Assembly (NCBI GenBank): GCA_001970955.1
Contig: MPUH01001153.1
Coordinates: forward strand, 1-22,740
Length of the DNA stretch: 22,740 bases
Origin: Stentor coeruleus
Taxonomy: Eukaryota; Ciliophora; Heterotrichea; Heterotrichida; Stentoridae
Direction: 5' to 3'
Shown: piece after piece, positions 1-9,012 of the stretch
How the letters are laid out: the number at the start of each line of letters is the position of its first letter
Numbering within the stretch: position 1 is the first letter of the stretch
The notes under the pieces: generated by a model
Seen by the model: the letters and a program-made list of their open reading frames with translations, nothing else
The model's database searches: none
What the model was told of the DNA's origin: nothing
Translations under genes and position numbers: made by a program

Positions 1-135
1 ATCCACAATAATTCTAATCAAAACTATAAAAAAATCCAAATCCAAACCTCCAACCATCCCAAAACTTCAATCCCAAGCCTATAAATGCCTGTTTATCCCC
101 AAATCATAATGCTAAAATCTTCATAAAATATAAAA

Positions 136-1065
136 ATGCAAGAAAATAAACCAAACAAGCCTCCGAACACAGACTTTGCCCAACAACGCTTGCATGGATT
201 CAGTTTAAGCCCATCTCCAGTTTTTCTTGGAATAATCTACATAGTCCTAGCTGGAGCTTTTACCGGAATGGGTGTTTGGTATAAAATTGAATCTGATAAA
301 ATCACAGAAGTTGTCAAAAGATATGATAACATCCCTCAATGTAAAGCAGATTGGAGAATTCCTATGACATGCATGATTGAGTTAGAATTGAAGAATCATG
401 TTGAACCACCGATTTTTATATACTACGAAATATCGAATATGTTCCAAAACCATAGGAAATATAGTAAAAGTAGGGATATATATCAATTGATGGGGCAGTC
501 AAGGAGTAAAGAAGATGTTCAGTCAACATGTTTTCCTGTTGCCACAATGGGAGATTTAGGTTTTTATACAAATTTGTTTTTAGATCCGAAAGATGTGGCA
601 AATCCATGTGGATTAATCCCTCAATCAATATTCAATGATACTTTTATATTACTTCCTCCTCAAGATAGTCCTTTAGAAACTATTGATATAAAATTCGATC
701 ATCTAGCTTGGGATATTGATAAAGAAGAAAAGTATAAAAATAGTGATGATTGGAAAACTGTTCAATGGATTAATAAAGAAAATGAACATATTATGGTCTG
801 GATGAGCATTGCTGGACTACCAACTTTTAGAAAACTATGGGGAAGGATTGATAATCAACTTGATGCTGGGGTTTATAGAATGGCCATATTAAACAATTAT
901 GATGTTACACCGTTTAAAGGAGAAAAACGTATGGTCATGACAACTTCATCACAGTTTGGAGGCAAGTTTTATTTTTTAAGCTATAGTTATTTTGTTTGTG
1001 CAGGGATAGCTTTTATTGGATCGTTTTTGGTTTTCATTATGGGACACATGAAATCTAAAATATAG
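136..1065 (+). CDS. CDC50: CDC50/LEM3 family protein, beta subunit of P4-ATPase lipid flippase
   Basis: This 309-residue protein has the full architecture of the CDC50/LEM3 family. A short cytosolic N-terminus is followed by membrane segment 1 (about residues 29-48), a large lumenal/exoplasmic domain, and membrane segment 2 (about 281-303). Family signatures seen are YYEISNMFQNHRKY (97-110), NPCGLIPQSIFNDTF (156-170, with an N-x-T glycosylation sequon at N167) and the FRKLWGRI block (231-238). Cysteines 69, 79, 132 and 158 fit the two disulfide pairs usual in the family. Such proteins bind P4-type ATPases and are needed for their ER exit and phospholipid flipping; the ATPase partner is not in this window. 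Length is close to the usual 300-400 residues. The start is the first ATG after a C-rich, nearly G-free 5' flank, and the stop is TAG. Family assignment is firm; the exact paralog is not determined. Confidence 0.93.
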   Translation: MQENKPNKPPNTDFAQQRLHGFSLSPSPVFLGIIYIVLAGAFTGMGVWYKIESDKITEVVKRYDNIPQCKADWRIPMTCMIELELKNHVEPPIFIYYEISNMFQNHRKYSKSRDIYQLMGQSRSKEDVQSTCFPVATMGDLGFYTNLFLDPKDVANPCGLIPQSIFNDTFILLPPQDSPLETIDIKFDHLAWDIDKEEKYKNSDDWKTVQWINKENEHIMVWMSIAGLPTFRKLWGRIDNQLDAGVYRMAILNNYDVTPFKGEKRMVMTTSSQFGGKFYFLSYSYFVCAGIAFIGSFLVFIMGHMKSKI

Positions 1066-1633
1066 CTAATATAAGGTTTATTGATAATAAAATCATTTTA
1101 GTGTGAAGTTGCTTTTATGCATGATGGTGAATTGAGTTGGTAATGTGAGGAAATGATGATTTTGTGTTGGATAAAGTTTTTATGCTTTAGATAAATTTTT
1201 TTTTATGGAAATTGTAAGGTAAGGGTTTTGTTGTAAGAATGGAAGGGTATTTAATGGAGGGTTGAAAAGGTTAGAAAAATATTTAGATTTGAGTTTTTAT
1301 AGGATATTCGGTATCTAATTGGAAAAATGGAAGAAACTGAAGGGAGATTAATGGAAAGATAGACTAGTTGCTAGAGTTAAGTCTTAGGTCAGTAATAACT
1401 TGGGCTTTCAGAAAAGAAAGTGATGGGTAGGGATATTTAATATCTCATAATTATCATCATTAGGAAATTAAGAGTTATATATATTAATGAGGGGATAGTT
1501 ATGATAATTTTAGGTTATTAAATGATGTTTTGATAGTTTATTATAATTTTGATATAAAAAACCCCAATATCAATCCTATCCAAACCCCGCAAATTACATA
1601 AAACATGATTTATAATTAATAATCGTTACCACA
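1066..1633. other. Intergenic spacer with a skew switch near 1555
   Basis: No gene is seen here. The first part is the 3' flank of the CDC50 gene and is G-rich and C-poor on the + strand: in 1081-1260 I count 48 G and 4 C. Near 1555 the bias flips to C-rich (1561-1633: 20 C, 3 G), directly before the next + gene. This flip is the best boundary marker in the spacer. Confidence 0.6.
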
Positions 1634-2092
1634 ATGGATTTGAATATGGAAAAAATCGAGCAAAAAGCTACTAACGATCTTATTGGCTACAGCGGATATT
1701 GGGACAACAAAAAAAAGCCTGTCAACATTTTTGAATTCAAGCCTTGGGAAGAGCACAACACACGTCCATTAAATCTATCAAAAAAAACCCGAATAGCATT
1801 AAAATCAGCTCGAATCAGGCCGAATAAATTACAAAATGACCACTTGTCTAAAACAATTAATATTTCTCATAAAGTTTTTAATAACAAAAAGCCTCTCTCA
1901 CCTTCAATAATAACATTTCGCTTGCCTACATATCAAGATTCTAGGAAAGTCTTAAGAAACAATTTGATTTTTGGTAATAATATGATTGGAATTCATGATA
2001 AAATACTAAGTCCTATTAAGTTTTTTAAGAAATTAGTTAGAAAAGGACATTCGTTTAGAGGAAAAGAAAATATGCTTAATGGATACTTGTGA
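1634..2092 (+). CDS. Small basic hypothetical protein
   Basis: A 152-residue reading frame with no recognised family. The product is rich in Lys, Arg and Asn, with no membrane segment or signal peptide. The N-terminal third carries an aromatic block (GYSGYWDNKKKPVNIFEFKP, about residues 18-37) followed by WEE; the rest is a basic, mostly polar tail. Translation could start at M1 or M5. The frame ends in TGA and begins right after a short C-rich, G-poor tract, the same 5' signature as the recognisable genes of this window, which supports a real transcription unit. Its size and basic character resemble the orphan at 11217, but I see no convincing alignment between them. Function unknown. Confidence 0.6.
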   Translation: MDLNMEKIEQKATNDLIGYSGYWDNKKKPVNIFEFKPWEEHNTRPLNLSKKTRIALKSARIRPNKLQNDHLSKTINISHKVFNNKKPLSPSIITFRLPTYQDSRKVLRNNLIFGNNMIGIHDKILSPIKFFKKLVRKGHSFRGKENMLNGYL

Positions 2093-2755
2093 TTATAGTT
2101 TAAAATTAAATAATATGCTTTAAAATAATAGGGTTTTAGAAGGAAATAATGATATTAAGGGCAAGAGGTAGTTTGATTTTATTGTGGTTAGGTGTATGAA
2201 GATAAAATATTAATGATAAGAATAGATTAAATGCTTTTAGTGTGAGAATTTTGATATGGTTTATAGGAATATAAAAAATATTTGATTTAGATAAAATAAG
2301 CTGATTAGTGTTATTTGATATATTTTTGATATTAGTTTACTTATTACTCTATAAATTGTTTTCGAGTATTCAAACCTTTTTATATATATTATTCTTAAAC
2401 TGCAAATATATGATGTTAGAATAGCTTGAAATCGAATGTAAACTATTATTAAATATAAAAATCGCAGATACTAATAATCATATGAAACTATTAATGAATC
2501 GGAGACACAAAACTGACCTAAAATTATTTTTATAAAAAATTTCAATTAGCTAAATCTGTTTTTTTTAATGTATTTTCCCTAAAACTGCTTCCTTAGCTAT
2601 TTGAAAGTGCAAAATATATATTTTACTTATAAAAACTATTTCAAAAATTCATAATAATTCACGTCTTTATATTCACAAACCTCCAGCATAGAAAATGAAA
2701 ACATTATCATAAGTAAAATATTTATAAACCTTATACTATTTATATATTTAATCCC
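2093..2755. other. Convergent intergenic spacer
   Basis: This lies tail-to-tail between the + orphan and the - LRR gene. The left third is G-rich and the right half C-rich on the + strand, as expected if each half is the 3' flank of its neighbour. Only short A/T-rich open stretches are present; no gene or RNA is recognised. Confidence 0.55.
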
Positions 2756-3529
2756 TTATGCGATACTAAAAAGCAAATGAGGAAAACTGTTTTTCAATTT
2801 TTCCTGAATTCCTAAACTGATTCCAGCATTTTGTAAAGCAATTCTCTTAAGATTAGGCATTGTTGGTATAAGTTGTAATAATAAATTTGCCCCAGAATCT
2901 AATATTTGATTGTAATCCAAAGACATCCTTTCTAAAGAATTAACTTTACTAAGTACTTCAAGAAGTTTGATAATAGCCTCATTAGGGATTTCGCATTCGT
3001 CTAAGACTATTTTTTTCAGGCTAGAAAGATGAAAAATGCTTTTTGATAACGATGTTGCCCCCATACCCTGTAAAGAATTCACATGAAGTTCTAATGATTC
3101 AAGTTTTTTAAGAAAAACAAATTTACTGCTTATAAAAACCATCCCTATAGCAGTTATCTTATTATCAGCAAGACATAGGAAATTAAGATTCGTGAGTTTT
3201 TCTAAACAAGGGGCTATAATTTCACATCCTGCATCTCCTATTGAAGTTTTCCAAAGACTTAAGTATTGTATATGCAAAAAATAAGGTAAAACAAGTTCTA
3301 CAGGCCGCAAGCGTTTCCCTGATAAATTCAAAAATTTCAAGTCGATTTTGCCTAACTCTAAACAATTTGATGTTAACACATAGTCGAAAAGGTCTTTAAT
3401 CCTTTTAGGCATTTGTTCACAATTTTCAAGGAAATATTCTTTTACAGCATCATGATTTTTTACTGGATGTACACGAGTTGTTACTTGAATTTCAATATCT
3501 TTTTTTTTGCTAATATTTATGCATCCCAT
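2756..3529 (-). CDS. Leucine-rich-repeat protein, ribonuclease-inhibitor type
   Basis: A 257-residue protein. From about residue 64 to the end it consists of seven tandem repeats of about 28 residues, of the pattern LxxLxLxxNxI followed by a helix (starts near 64, 87, 115, 143, 171, 199 and 227). This is the RI/NOD-like type, a curved scaffold for protein binding. The clearest units begin LNFLCLADNKI (115) and LERMSLDYNQI (199). The N-terminal 60 residues are a polar cap. The protein begins MGCINISKKK: Gly2 and Cys3 before a basic patch suggest myristoylation plus palmitoylation, though residue 6 is Ile rather than the small residue preferred by the classical myristoylation rule. The stop is TAA. 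Its 5' flank (3541-3780) has 54 G and 5 C on the + strand, so it is C-rich on the coding strand. Partner and role are unknown. Confidence 0.87.
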   Translation of the reverse strand: MGCINISKKKDIEIQVTTRVHPVKNHDAVKEYFLENCEQMPKRIKDLFDYVLTSNCLELGKIDLKFLNLSGKRLRPVELVLPYFLHIQYLSLWKTSIGDAGCEIIAPCLEKLTNLNFLCLADNKITAIGMVFISSKFVFLKKLESLELHVNSLQGMGATSLSKSIFHLSSLKKIVLDECEIPNEAIIKLLEVLSKVNSLERMSLDYNQILDSGANLLLQLIPTMPNLKRIALQNAGISLGIQEKLKNSFPHLLFSIA

Positions 3530-4499
3530 TTTAATATTATAATTGGAGGAAGTTATAATTGCTTTTAAAAATATAAATTGTATGACTGGAAATTATGATT
3601 TTTTAATAGATGGGTTTTTTGTGGAGAGTATAGTTTTTTAGATGTGGGATTATCAGGATTTATGTAAGAAATTATATTTTTTTTTGGATGTGGAGAGGTT
3701 TTTAGGAATTGAAGTTATTATGAGGAAAATATTTTGGATAAAAGTTCCATTGGGAAATTAATTTTTGGTTTAGATTATTTTATTATTGGGAGGCTGTTTT
3801 TGTTGGATGATTAAATGATTTCATATGTTGAATTTATTATAAACTTTATTTGTATATTTAGATCATTCAAACGTTAAGAAAATCTAATTTTAATTGTAAA
3901 TATTATAAGAAAACTATCATAAAGAAGTCCTTGAGATTACAGCATTACCTTAGTTATTAGAAAAAATAAGCACGATTATCTTTTATTATATAATAAGATC
4001 AGACTTGTTTAAAATAAATATAAAAAAACACTCTATTTACCTTATAGACTTATATAATCTCCTAGTAATAACTAACCAATTTTTTATTTAACATCTTATA
4101 AAACAATACCCTAAAAACCAATTAAAATCATCCTTAAACAACATCATCTAATCCAGTAATAAAATCAAACTCTTATATTTACTATACTTTTTTTAACCTT
4201 AAATATGCACCAACTTCATCCTCGCAATAAATATTTCAAATAATAAAATATCACAACTCATCCTTGATGAAACCATATATTTCTACAAAATCAAACATAT
4301 TCATACCATAAACCTATTCTAAAACTGATTTTTCTCATCCAAATATGAATTGCCCATTATCATTCATACAGCATTTTCAAATAGTCTAGTTAAAATTCTG
4401 ATACTTTCCTATCAAACCTATAATTTTCTATATAAATATCAATTTTCTTTATCTAACACTGACTATCTTTAAAAAAATTCATATATATTCTTATTTCAA
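3530..4499. promoter_or_regulatory. Divergent promoter region with a mid-spacer skew switch
   Basis: This spacer separates the head-to-head LRR (-) and CEP70-like (+) genes. On the + strand, 3541-3780 has 54 G and 5 C, whereas 4081-4500 has 85 C and 13 G; the switch is near 3840. Each half is thus C-rich on the coding strand of the gene it precedes. No conventional promoter motif stands out. The regulatory label is inferred from position and symmetry. Confidence 0.45.
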
Positions 4500-5663
4500 A
4501 TGGAGCATATGAACGCTCAAACAGATGAAGCATCTCTTATTGACAATTTTATTCATAGAAACACAAAGACTGAAATAAGCAATTTTGAAGGTTCATTTCG
4601 CCCTTGCCTTTTTAGCAGAATTGACTCAGACTCATCTTTTGAAAGCTCAATTGAAGATAATGCAGAGAATTTCAATGACATATTCAAAGAGCATAGACCG
4701 TTAAGTAAGTCTTATAAACCTGAGTCTGTGCTTAAGGCTTCGTTTTTGACTGAAGGAAGGAACTCTCCAAGTTTTAAAGAGTTTGAATCAACCAATCCGC
4801 CTAAACACAAACATGAAAATTCAAATACAGAGTACCCAGAATATGATGAAGACGAAACTACTGATTTTCTCCAATACATAAAAAAACCAAGTGATCTCCC
4901 ACCAGGTGAACTTAGTAGCACAACTCTTCCTGACTTCCGACGCAAAAAACCTGAAGACACTTTTCCCCCTAAAGAGCTTCGAAATCTGCAAAAAGAAATA
5001 AACCTATCAACAAGATTAGCTAAAGAAGATCGGGTAAGACAATTTGCAGAACCTCCAAAAAGAAAAGACAAATCTGATAGTCTTATCAGCGAACTCACAG
5101 CTGAAAACGACTATTTAAAACAAGAACTTCAAAAAAGACCAACTTTTACCCAATATCAATCAGCGTTATCAAGAATTGAAGAACTTGAAGAAATAATTTC
5201 AAAGCAAAAGTCTCAAAAAAAAGATAAAAATGAAGCTTTTATTGTAAAAAACTTAATGGAGTATTTAAAAATTGATAACCCATCTGATATATTACCTACA
5301 ATAAAAGTTATGAGAAATCATAAAGGAAATAATAAACTTATGCTAAGAATATCAGCACTTATTAAAGATTGCGCCCCACCTGGGACTTTTAAAGATGGAC
5401 CAACTCATAGGGAAATTTGGAAGTTTATTAGGAATGTTATGGAAGGGTATATTGCGCTTAAGAAAAATGAAAGCAATATGATTTTAAGTAAAATACAAGG
5501 ATGCTTAGGTATTGAAAACTCATCAAATGTTTTGAAAGAGGTGCTGAAGATTTATAATAGCTTGAATTTTATGGAGTTAGCTTTTGATAAAGTTAAAGCA
5601 AAACTTGGACTTTCTCCTCATGCTACTCTTAATGAAGTGGAAGCTGCTTTTGATGATCTTTGA
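4500..5663 (+). CDS. Coiled-coil protein, probably CEP70-like centrosomal/basal-body protein
   Basis: A 387-residue protein. Residues 1-190 are polar and probably disordered, with an acidic patch (EYDEDET, about 114-120). Residues 195-245 form a coiled coil containing the segment LKQELQKRPTFTQYQSALS (206-224). A compact helical domain (about 245-387) follows, with IDNPSDILPTI (258-268), a Lys/Gly-rich link, CAPPGTFKDG (291-300) and REIWKFI (304-310). The order of coiled coil with a K-RPT motif, then an L-x-P-T-I helix, then a helical C-terminus matches my recollection of the CEP70 family, which acts at centrosomes or basal bodies in microtubule organisation. This rests on pattern recall only, so coiled-coil protein is the safe call. 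M1 and M4 are both possible starts; the stop is TGA. Confidence 0.8.
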   Translation: MEHMNAQTDEASLIDNFIHRNTKTEISNFEGSFRPCLFSRIDSDSSFESSIEDNAENFNDIFKEHRPLSKSYKPESVLKASFLTEGRNSPSFKEFESTNPPKHKHENSNTEYPEYDEDETTDFLQYIKKPSDLPPGELSSTTLPDFRRKKPEDTFPPKELRNLQKEINLSTRLAKEDRVRQFAEPPKRKDKSDSLISELTAENDYLKQELQKRPTFTQYQSALSRIEELEEIISKQKSQKKDKNEAFIVKNLMEYLKIDNPSDILPTIKVMRNHKGNNKLMLRISALIKDCAPPGTFKDGPTHREIWKFIRNVMEGYIALKKNESNMILSKIQGCLGIENSSNVLKEVLKIYNSLNFMELAFDKVKAKLGLSPHATLNEVEAAFDDL

Positions 5664-5950
5664 ATTCATTATTAATTATATAAATACTATAATAACCCCT
5701 TTCCATATCAATTCTATAATAAGATCTTTTAAAATTATATATAGATTCTCTTATAATCATCACAAACTATTTTAATATTTGATATTTTTACTCAAACATA
5801 TTATAAAAATACAAAATCTCCATAAAAAAATCCTAATCAAAAAAACACAATATAAACTCTAAGCCCATAAAAAAAACTCATAACTGAATTATCATCTAAA
5901 TACTGCAAAAAATTATTAAATCCTAAACCTTCAAAGAATAATTTCTAATA

Positions 5951-8734
5951 ATGGCATTATTAAATAACTCAGATCAACTAATCCAAGTAATCTCATCCAA
6001 AAAATGTGGCTTTCTCTACAAAAGCCTCGGAAAACACTCACTTATGTCCTCAATCTGTCAAACCTGCGACAAATACTATCTACTCTCTTCATCCTACCAA
6101 CTATTTTCCTTACAAACTTCATCATTTTCAAAAATCTCAATACCAGCCAAAGTTCTAAAAATTTCCTGTAACAAAGAAACCTTATTAATATTATCAGATG
6201 TTGGAGTATATTACATAGGTTACGATCTTGTAAGTACAAATTTTGCATATAATGCTAAAATGGTCGAAGGATTAGAACAAGTAAAATTTCTTGATGCAAG
6301 TTTAGGCAATGCTCATGCAGCAGGTGTTGATGATCTAGGCAACCTTTATATCTGGGGACCTATTTATGGTCTTCCAAAACTTGTAGAATCAGCCAAAACA
6401 TTCTCATCATCAAAAGTTGCATGTATAGACTGTATAACCTTTATATGTACAAGTGGTGGTTATTTTTATATATATGGTTGGTTTGGTCAACCTGATATAA
6501 CTCTAACTCCATATACCCTTTCTGAGTTAGAAAAACATTTTATTATAGACATTTGCACATCACAGAATTTCTGTGGAATCCTAACTGAAAATGGTATAGT
6601 TTTAGGCTTAGATGACCGAAAAGATATTATCCGTATGCCAGGGTATAATGATATTCAGAAAATTTTCCCTATACAAAATGGGATTTTAGCATACAATTCT
6701 ATGTGTTTATATAAATGGTATGGATCATCAATACGTGAATGGCAATTAGAAGTTTTCAAAAGTTTGAAAAAATACACAATTCTTGGATGTGTAAATAATG
6801 GACTTGCTATACAAGGAGACTGTGAATTGGAATATATAAAAACTCTTGACCCTTATAGGATTTCATATGAAACACAAAGTTTTACTAAATCTAGAGAAAA
6901 CCCTTTTAATTTATCGAATCAATCCCAATTATTATCTTTAAACTCTACAGTTAACCTTATGACATCACCTAAATCATTAAATTCAACAGGAAAATTCAGT
7001 TTATATTCTACACTTTTCCCTGGTGAAGATACATTTAATAAACTTTTAGTTTATAGAAAACAACATTTACAAGCAGGGTTTATAGTTCAGGTATTAAGAC
7101 CTATTATCTTACCTTTTATTATACATGCTTGGGATAAGATTAGAAAAGTAGCTAAAACTAAAGTACTTATTTCTAAAACAATGCTATTTACTTTTCTTCC
7201 TAGTATTTCTGAAAGATTATTACAAAAACAATGTTTGTTAAGAATAAATTTCGCTTGGGCTAAAATTGTGGATTTTGTTAAAATGCAGAAAATTAAAGAA
7301 GATGAAAATAAATGGGTTTTGGGTAATAATTGGCGTATAAAAGTGGATAAATTTGAAGGAATTATGAGGAAACTGATGATGAAAGAGAAAAATCGATATG
7401 GGAATAAACTAGTGAAAAATATTAAAAATGTTATAGAAAAAGAGCGGATGAAGGTAAAAGTCTTGAGTGGGGTGGTAAAAATGTTTGGGAAATTCGAGTT
7501 AGGGTATTTAGCCCAAAGTAAAAATAAATGGGTGTTAGTATGTAAAAAAAGGTTGAGTTGGGAAAAAGGATTTAGAGTTTTGCATCGTATAACCATAAAA
7601 AAACTTGGGACTTATACTTTTAAAAGCATCAAAGCTTATCATTATATCCAGGCTCTTAAGAAAAATAAACTTAAAAGTGCATTTAAACTGATTTTATACA
7701 AAATGCAAACCAACCATATCCTTCCATATTTCACATCCTGGTGCAAATTTCTTTATATGTCATACGCAAACAGAAATAAATCTACAAAAATTTACGCTTC
7801 ATTATGTAAGCATATTTTCACTGTAGTTTCTCATAAATACAAATCCAACATGAAATTCGCATATGAAAAAATCCAAACTACAAAAGTTAATTATAAACTT
7901 ATAAAAACGTATAAAAATCCATTGTTATACTTCACAACAGTTATGTCAAAAATACTTTGTAGATTAAAATTTTCAGGGTTTTCGACAATGCAGAGAGTAA
8001 AAGATAAGCCTGGATTTGTTATGAATTTATGCTATAATGATAAACTGAGTGAGTTATGGTTTATTATGATAAAATTGTGGAAAAATACTGTAAATATAGC
8101 ATGGGAAGTAATAAAAGATCAGAAAAATGAAGAGTTGAGTATAAGTTGTAGTGGAACTTTAGAGGATTTACAGGATCAGACGATGAGAATTTTTCAGAAT
8201 ATCGACACTGAAGGGGAGAATATTTTTGCATCAAGTCAACTTGTCCCAAAACTTCCTTTGAGGATGATAAAAGGTAAGAATAAACCCCCGGTTACAGTTA
8301 GAAGTGGAGTTGGGGATGCGAAAAAAGTCCCATGGAAAGTCCCGAATAGGTCAGGGTCTTATGGGGCTGGGCATAATAGAGAGGATTCATTAAGTAGAAG
8401 AAAAAATTATGATGATCAACTTAGGAGAAAGATAAGGAATAATGAAAAGTATATAAAAAAACCTGATATACCAAAACCTAACTTGACTATTATTCCTAAT
8501 AGGAAAAAAACGAAGTATATTGAAACAAAAAATACTGGTAGGGAATATAAGGATTTTACAACAGATAATGATGTGTTTTTTAAATACTCGCTTGGGTTAC
8601 TTACGGTTAGAAGGCTTTGGGAAAAAGTTACTTTTGCTTTTACTATGAATTCGTTTAAAATATTGAAAAACTGCTATAAATACTCTAGAGAACCTTATCA
8701 TAGATGTTTCAGATGCTCAACTGAAAAGTGTTGA
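5951..8734 (+). CDS. RCC1-like repeat protein with long helical repeat tail
   Basis: A 927-residue protein in one uninterrupted frame. The N-terminal third (about 10-290) shows degenerate RCC1-type propeller repeats: residues 114-137 (GNAHAAGVDDLGNLYIWGP) are a clear blade motif, with weaker ones near 155-178 (ICTSGGYFYIYGW) and 200-220 (CTSQNFCGILTENG). After a polar linker (300-365), the rest is strongly basic and helical, with recurring aromatic-x-x-Ile/Leu units such as HAWDKI (392-397) and NFAWAKI further on, and similar units through residue 920. The spacing is irregular but recalls helical tails that bind small EF-hand proteins, as in Sfi1; that is inference. A low-complexity basic region (about 770-860) precedes the last helices. 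GC skew reverses abruptly near residues 537-563, and an in-frame Met (M585, base 7703) lies just beyond. The stop is TGA. Function unknown. Confidence 0.8.
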   Translation: MALLNNSDQLIQVISSKKCGFLYKSLGKHSLMSSICQTCDKYYLLSSSYQLFSLQTSSFSKISIPAKVLKISCNKETLLILSDVGVYYIGYDLVSTNFAYNAKMVEGLEQVKFLDASLGNAHAAGVDDLGNLYIWGPIYGLPKLVESAKTFSSSKVACIDCITFICTSGGYFYIYGWFGQPDITLTPYTLSELEKHFIIDICTSQNFCGILTENGIVLGLDDRKDIIRMPGYNDIQKIFPIQNGILAYNSMCLYKWYGSSIREWQLEVFKSLKKYTILGCVNNGLAIQGDCELEYIKTLDPYRISYETQSFTKSRENPFNLSNQSQLLSLNSTVNLMTSPKSLNSTGKFSLYSTLFPGEDTFNKLLVYRKQHLQAGFIVQVLRPIILPFIIHAWDKIRKVAKTKVLISKTMLFTFLPSISERLLQKQCLLRINFAWAKIVDFVKMQKIKEDENKWVLGNNWRIKVDKFEGIMRKLMMKEKNRYGNKLVKNIKNVIEKERMKVKVLSGVVKMFGKFELGYLAQSKNKWVLVCKKRLSWEKGFRVLHRITIKKLGTYTFKSIKAYHYIQALKKNKLKSAFKLILYKMQTNHILPYFTSWCKFLYMSYANRNKSTKIYASLCKHIFTVVSHKYKSNMKFAYEKIQTTKVNYKLIKTYKNPLLYFTTVMSKILCRLKFSGFSTMQRVKDKPGFVMNLCYNDKLSELWFIMIKLWKNTVNIAWEVIKDQKNEELSISCSGTLEDLQDQTMRIFQNIDTEGENIFASSQLVPKLPLRMIKGKNKPPVTVRSGVGDAKKVPWKVPNRSGSYGAGHNREDSLSRRKNYDDQLRRKIRNNEKYIKKPDIPKPNLTIIPNRKKTKYIETKNTGREYKDFTTDNDVFFKYSLGLLTVRRLWEKVTFAFTMNSFKILKNCYKYSREPYHRCFRCSTEKC

Positions 8735-9012
8735 GATAATTAATAATAATTCTGTAGGATTATTTTTATCAGACATATAAAAACTAATTTTATGATGAAA
8801 TTTTGAATGTTTATTTAATAATATTTTTTTATGAGTCTTGAAGTTTATCTTCTGAATAGGTAAGAAAATACAATTACCTTAAAAAGTTATAACTTTTTTG
8901 TTATTGTTTTGATATAAAGTCATATGTTTTTTTTTATTGAAAGGTTATGATGCTTATAAACTTATAATAACAAATTGTTTATTATAAAAATAATTAGGTT
9001 AATAAAAGGATT

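Noticed and set aside
4712..5098. A 128-codon antisense frame within the CEP70-like gene
   Set aside because: It overlaps a gene with coiled-coil and domain structure and has a Ser/Leu-rich shadow composition and no promoter signature.
7087..7596. A 169-codon open frame antisense to the RCC1-like gene
   Set aside because: It lies wholly inside a well-supported gene. The strong G-over-C bias there lowers stop frequency on the opposite strand, and the product is a low-complexity Phe/Leu/Ser/Thr-rich chain.
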